DNA of 64,000 nt from an uncultured SAR86 cluster bacterium (GTDB lineage: Bacteria > Pseudomonadota > Gammaproteobacteria > Magnimaribacterales > Magnimaribacteraceae). Below, piece after piece: positions 62,239 through 64,000 of the stretch. How positions within the stretch are numbered: the first letter of the stretch is position 1; each line of letters begins with the position of its first letter. The notes beneath the pieces were generated by a model. That model was not told where the DNA came from. It did not search any database and was given only the letters and a program-made list of their open reading frames with translations. The DNA lies in the NCBI GenBank assembly GCA_902532675.1, contig CACAIY010000003.1, positions 36,321 to 100,320 of the forward strand, in the 5' to 3' direction. The position numbers and the translations under genes were made by a program.

Positions 62239-62690
62239 AAAAATTATGGATATTTGTTCTTATCTTTAGCTCATATGGTTCTTGGGCTTCTTCGTTAACT
62301 GAAGAAAAGGCTATTTCAAAGCTCAATCAATTCTTTGAGCTTTTAGATCTTGAAGTTTATCAAAAAGAGAATATTTCTAAGATTCTAACTAATGACTTCC
62401 ACATATTTGAAATGGGCAAAGCTTGGAATATGGATGAATTTGATGAATTTATCCAAGAAGCATCCAAGACCACCATTTCAACTGATTGGTATTTATCAAA
62501 TTACGTTGTATCACTAGATGAAAATTCTGTACATATTTCCTATGTAAATGATGGAGTGTTTAAAACAACAGATAATGAATTAGTTATATCTAATTGGCTT
62601 GAAAGTGTTTATTTAGTCAAGGAGGGTGGGGAACTAAAACTTAAATTTCTGCAATCAGATTTAGTTAGTAGAGAAACCAAACCAAACTAA
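62235..62690 (+). CDS. Secreted NTF2-like protein
   Basis: This 151-residue protein has a signal peptide (about 1-18, MKKLWIFVLIFSSYGSWAS) and a body resembling a SnoaL/DUF4440-type cone fold: ISKLNQFFELLDLEVYQKENI, LTNDFHIFEMGKAWNMDEFDE, then strands SVHISYVNDGVFKTTD and SNWLESVYLVKEGG. The family call is moderate. It overlaps the hotdog gene by 4 bases (ATGA) and lies one base before the next gene, so it is in the same operon. Function unknown. Confidence 0.65.
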   Translation: MKKLWIFVLIFSSYGSWASSLTEEKAISKLNQFFELLDLEVYQKENISKILTNDFHIFEMGKAWNMDEFDEFIQEASKTTISTDWYLSNYVVSLDENSVHISYVNDGVFKTTDNELVISNWLESVYLVKEGGELKLKFLQSDLVSRETKPN

Positions 62691-62691
62691 A

Positions 62692-63171
62692 ATGAACAAG
62701 AAGTTTAAGGAATGTTTAACAGAGGTTTATCTAGGAGAACAAGCTGGTGAAATGATATTCGAGTCTTTGCTTGCAACGGCTCAAGACGACGACCAACGTT
62801 ATATATTTAGCAATATGCTTCAATTTGAAACGGAAGGAAAAACAATAATGAGACCTTTGCTTATAAAGTTAGGTTTACCAATTGAAGAGAATAAAGCTTT
62901 AAGAAATCAAGGGCTCGAGATAGCTGATAGTTTCAAGGAGATGTCATTTAAAGAACAATTTGAGAACATATATCAATCTGTAAAAAACTATTATCTTCCG
63001 CGGTATGAAGAATTATCAACACTAGTAGATGAAGAAGATTCGGAAGCATTTAACGTAGCTAATTTTATGGGAGAGCACGAACGTTCTATCTTGTTGGCAG
63101 CTGATAATATAATTAAGGACATACAAGACCCTGTTAAGCCAATAAGAGACCTTCTTAAATTTCCAATATGA
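62692..63171 (+). CDS. Helical, possibly ferritin-like protein of unknown function
   Basis: This 159-residue protein is almost entirely helical. EVYLGEQAGEMIFESLLATA, FSNMLQFETEGKTIMRPLLI, YLPRYEELS and ANFMGEHERSILLAADNII give an arrangement of Glu and His residues that would suit a four-helix bundle with a metal centre, like a ferritin-like protein. I cannot assign a family with confidence. It overlaps the following PhyH gene by 4 bases (ATGA) and follows the NTF2-like gene by one base, suggesting a joint function with the dioxygenase. Confidence 0.6.
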   Translation: MNKKFKECLTEVYLGEQAGEMIFESLLATAQDDDQRYIFSNMLQFETEGKTIMRPLLIKLGLPIEENKALRNQGLEIADSFKEMSFKEQFENIYQSVKNYYLPRYEELSTLVDEEDSEAFNVANFMGEHERSILLAADNIIKDIQDPVKPIRDLLKFPI

Positions 63172-64000
63172 CTAAAAGGTTTACTGATGCTCATGTTGAT
63201 ACATGGCGAAAAGAAGGAGCAGTTGTGGTTCCTAAATTTTTTAATGACAAGGAAATTGGAGATGTCATTCAGGATTTTGAAACGATCTTTCCAGGTCGTA
63301 AGGCCGAAGCAAAAGCTCTCAATAAAAAGAAAAAAGGAGAGTTTGGAAATAAACTACCTTTACAATTGTCAGGTGAACCGATGGGTAAAACCACAATGGA
63401 TCAGTTTAAAAATTTTGAAAATATTCCTTTTGATTGTTCCAGCTCATTAAATCTAATTGCTGTTCACCCCAGCTTAATTGAATTTGCTCGATCTGCTTTA
63501 AAGACAGATGATGTTCGAATATACCAGGCACAAGCATGGGCAAAATTCACTGGAGAAGCAGACTTTGACCAAGCGTTTCATTGTGACTTTGGTAACCATA
63601 CTCTAACAGTACCTTCCCAAGATGAATGCTTAAATTCTATTACATTTATTATTTATTTCACTGACGTTGCAGAAGCTCATGGACCAACACACTATGTGAA
63701 TCGAACAGATAGTAATGGTTTTGAAGGAATGAAGCGGTTTCTTAAAAATCGTGAAGATGTAGAACACCAAAAGGAACTTAGAAAGTTTGAAAAAAGTGCA
63801 GCAGGACCCGCTGGCACTTTGCTGGCTTATGGTATTGATGTTTTCCATCGTGGCACTAACCTGACTCAACCAAATGGTTATCGATATGCCATGACTTCAT
63901 GTTTTAAAAAGGCAGGCAATGACTCCATTGGATATACTTCATGGCCTTGGCATTTTACTAAACCATGGCAAAACATTTTTGAACATGCCACCCCTGATCA
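63168..64000 (+). CDS. Phytanoyl-CoA dioxygenase (PhyH) family protein, 3' part beyond window
   Basis: This reads from ATG 63168 to the window end (about 277 codons). The N-terminus is TDAHVDTWRKEGAVVVPKFF. The iron motif HxD is in FHCDFGNHT (about 145), and the distal His is in GIDVFHRGTNLT, followed by the Arg in GYRYAMTSCF for the co-substrate. It is an Fe(II)/2-oxoglutarate-type oxygenase, the third PhyH-like gene in the window and only distantly similar to the other two. It overlaps the helical protein gene by 4 bases. The substrate is unknown. Confidence 0.87.
   Translation, partial: MTKRFTDAHVDTWRKEGAVVVPKFFNDKEIGDVIQDFETIFPGRKAEAKALNKKKKGEFGNKLPLQLSGEPMGKTTMDQFKNFENIPFDCSSSLNLIAVHPSLIEFARSALKTDDVRIYQAQAWAKFTGEADFDQAFHCDFGNHTLTVPSQDECLNSITFIIYFTDVAEAHGPTHYVNRTDSNGFEGMKRFLKNREDVEHQKELRKFEKSAAGPAGTLLAYGIDVFHRGTNLTQPNGYRYAMTSCFKKAGNDSIGYTSWPWHFTKPWQNIFEHATPD

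Noticed and set aside
63187-63869. Alternative reading frames inside the last PhyH gene
   Set aside because: The PhyH frame from 63168 holds the HxD and distal His motifs and runs unbroken to the window end; the others are low-complexity shadows.

Overview
The window is AT-rich, tightly packed bacterial chromosome with many ATGA-type overlaps and short gaps. Several neighbourhoods are typical of Gammaproteobacteria: purM-purN-DUF3108 divergent from DUF2066, a CDP-alcohol phosphatidyltransferase and hda; dnaX-recR; xseA; a 67K-type sppA; and yqgE. Low GC, many acyl-CoA dehydrogenases and phytanoyl-CoA dioxygenase-like genes, a TonB-dependent receptor and scattered catabolic genes suggest a streamlined marine lineage, with SAR86-like as my best guess. 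That assignment is inference; no rRNA gene is present.

Layout. 0-5.6 kb: a pair of acyl-CoA dehydrogenase genes (the first cut by the window edge), a coiled-coil membrane protein, tRNA-Leu(UAG), and a LysR regulator divergent from a third acyl-CoA dehydrogenase. 5.6-9 kb: tRNA-Val(GAC), a small lipoprotein, a MAPEG protein, a secreted MsrA-thioredoxin-MsrB fusion, a VOC protein and a methyltransferase. 9-12.6 kb: two transsulfuration genes and pyrB. 12.6-24.1 kb: a DUF3604/PhyH pair, SCP2, a periplasmic thiol-redox pair (DsbD/ScsB-like plus redoxin), a second PhyH gene, an SGNH lipoprotein, yqgE, a Nudix hydrolase, a Bax-inhibitor-like protein, an iron alcohol dehydrogenase and recX. 24.2-39.3 kb: housekeeping (dnaX, recR, dcd, purN, purM, hda, sppA, arsC-like, tlpA-like, M23 peptidase, xseA). 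39.3-45.4 kb: a four-gene acyl-CoA carboxylase operon with an AtuA-like gene, resembling geranyl-CoA or methylcrotonyl-CoA catabolism.

45.8-57.5 kb is a catabolic region on both strands: Baeyer-Villiger-type monooxygenase, MFS transporter, two amidohydrolases, a tandem cupin, a TonB-dependent receptor, VOC and SnoaL-like proteins, a Rieske oxygenase and an SDR. It reads like uptake and breakdown of a hydrophobic, perhaps terpenoid, ketonic or aromatic, compound; the substrate cannot be read from sequence. The Rieske gene is split by a -1 frame change at a run of eight A.

58.5-61.4 kb is the most unusual part. A two-gene cassette encodes a glycine-linker surface lipoprotein with a TbpB-like C-terminal barrel motif and, overlapping it, a Slam-like outer-membrane barrel (surface lipoprotein assembly modulator). 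It lies between a truncated tRNA-Val(UAC) copy, which still has its promoter, and the intact tRNA-Val(UAC). Direct repeats and a palindrome follow the truncated copy, suggesting an old integration or duplication. The window ends in an operon of a double-hotdog protein, an NTF2-like secreted protein, a helical protein and a third, incomplete PhyH gene. A second notable signal is an A9 run in dnaX, where slippage into either other frame meets an early stop and would give a short gamma-like product.
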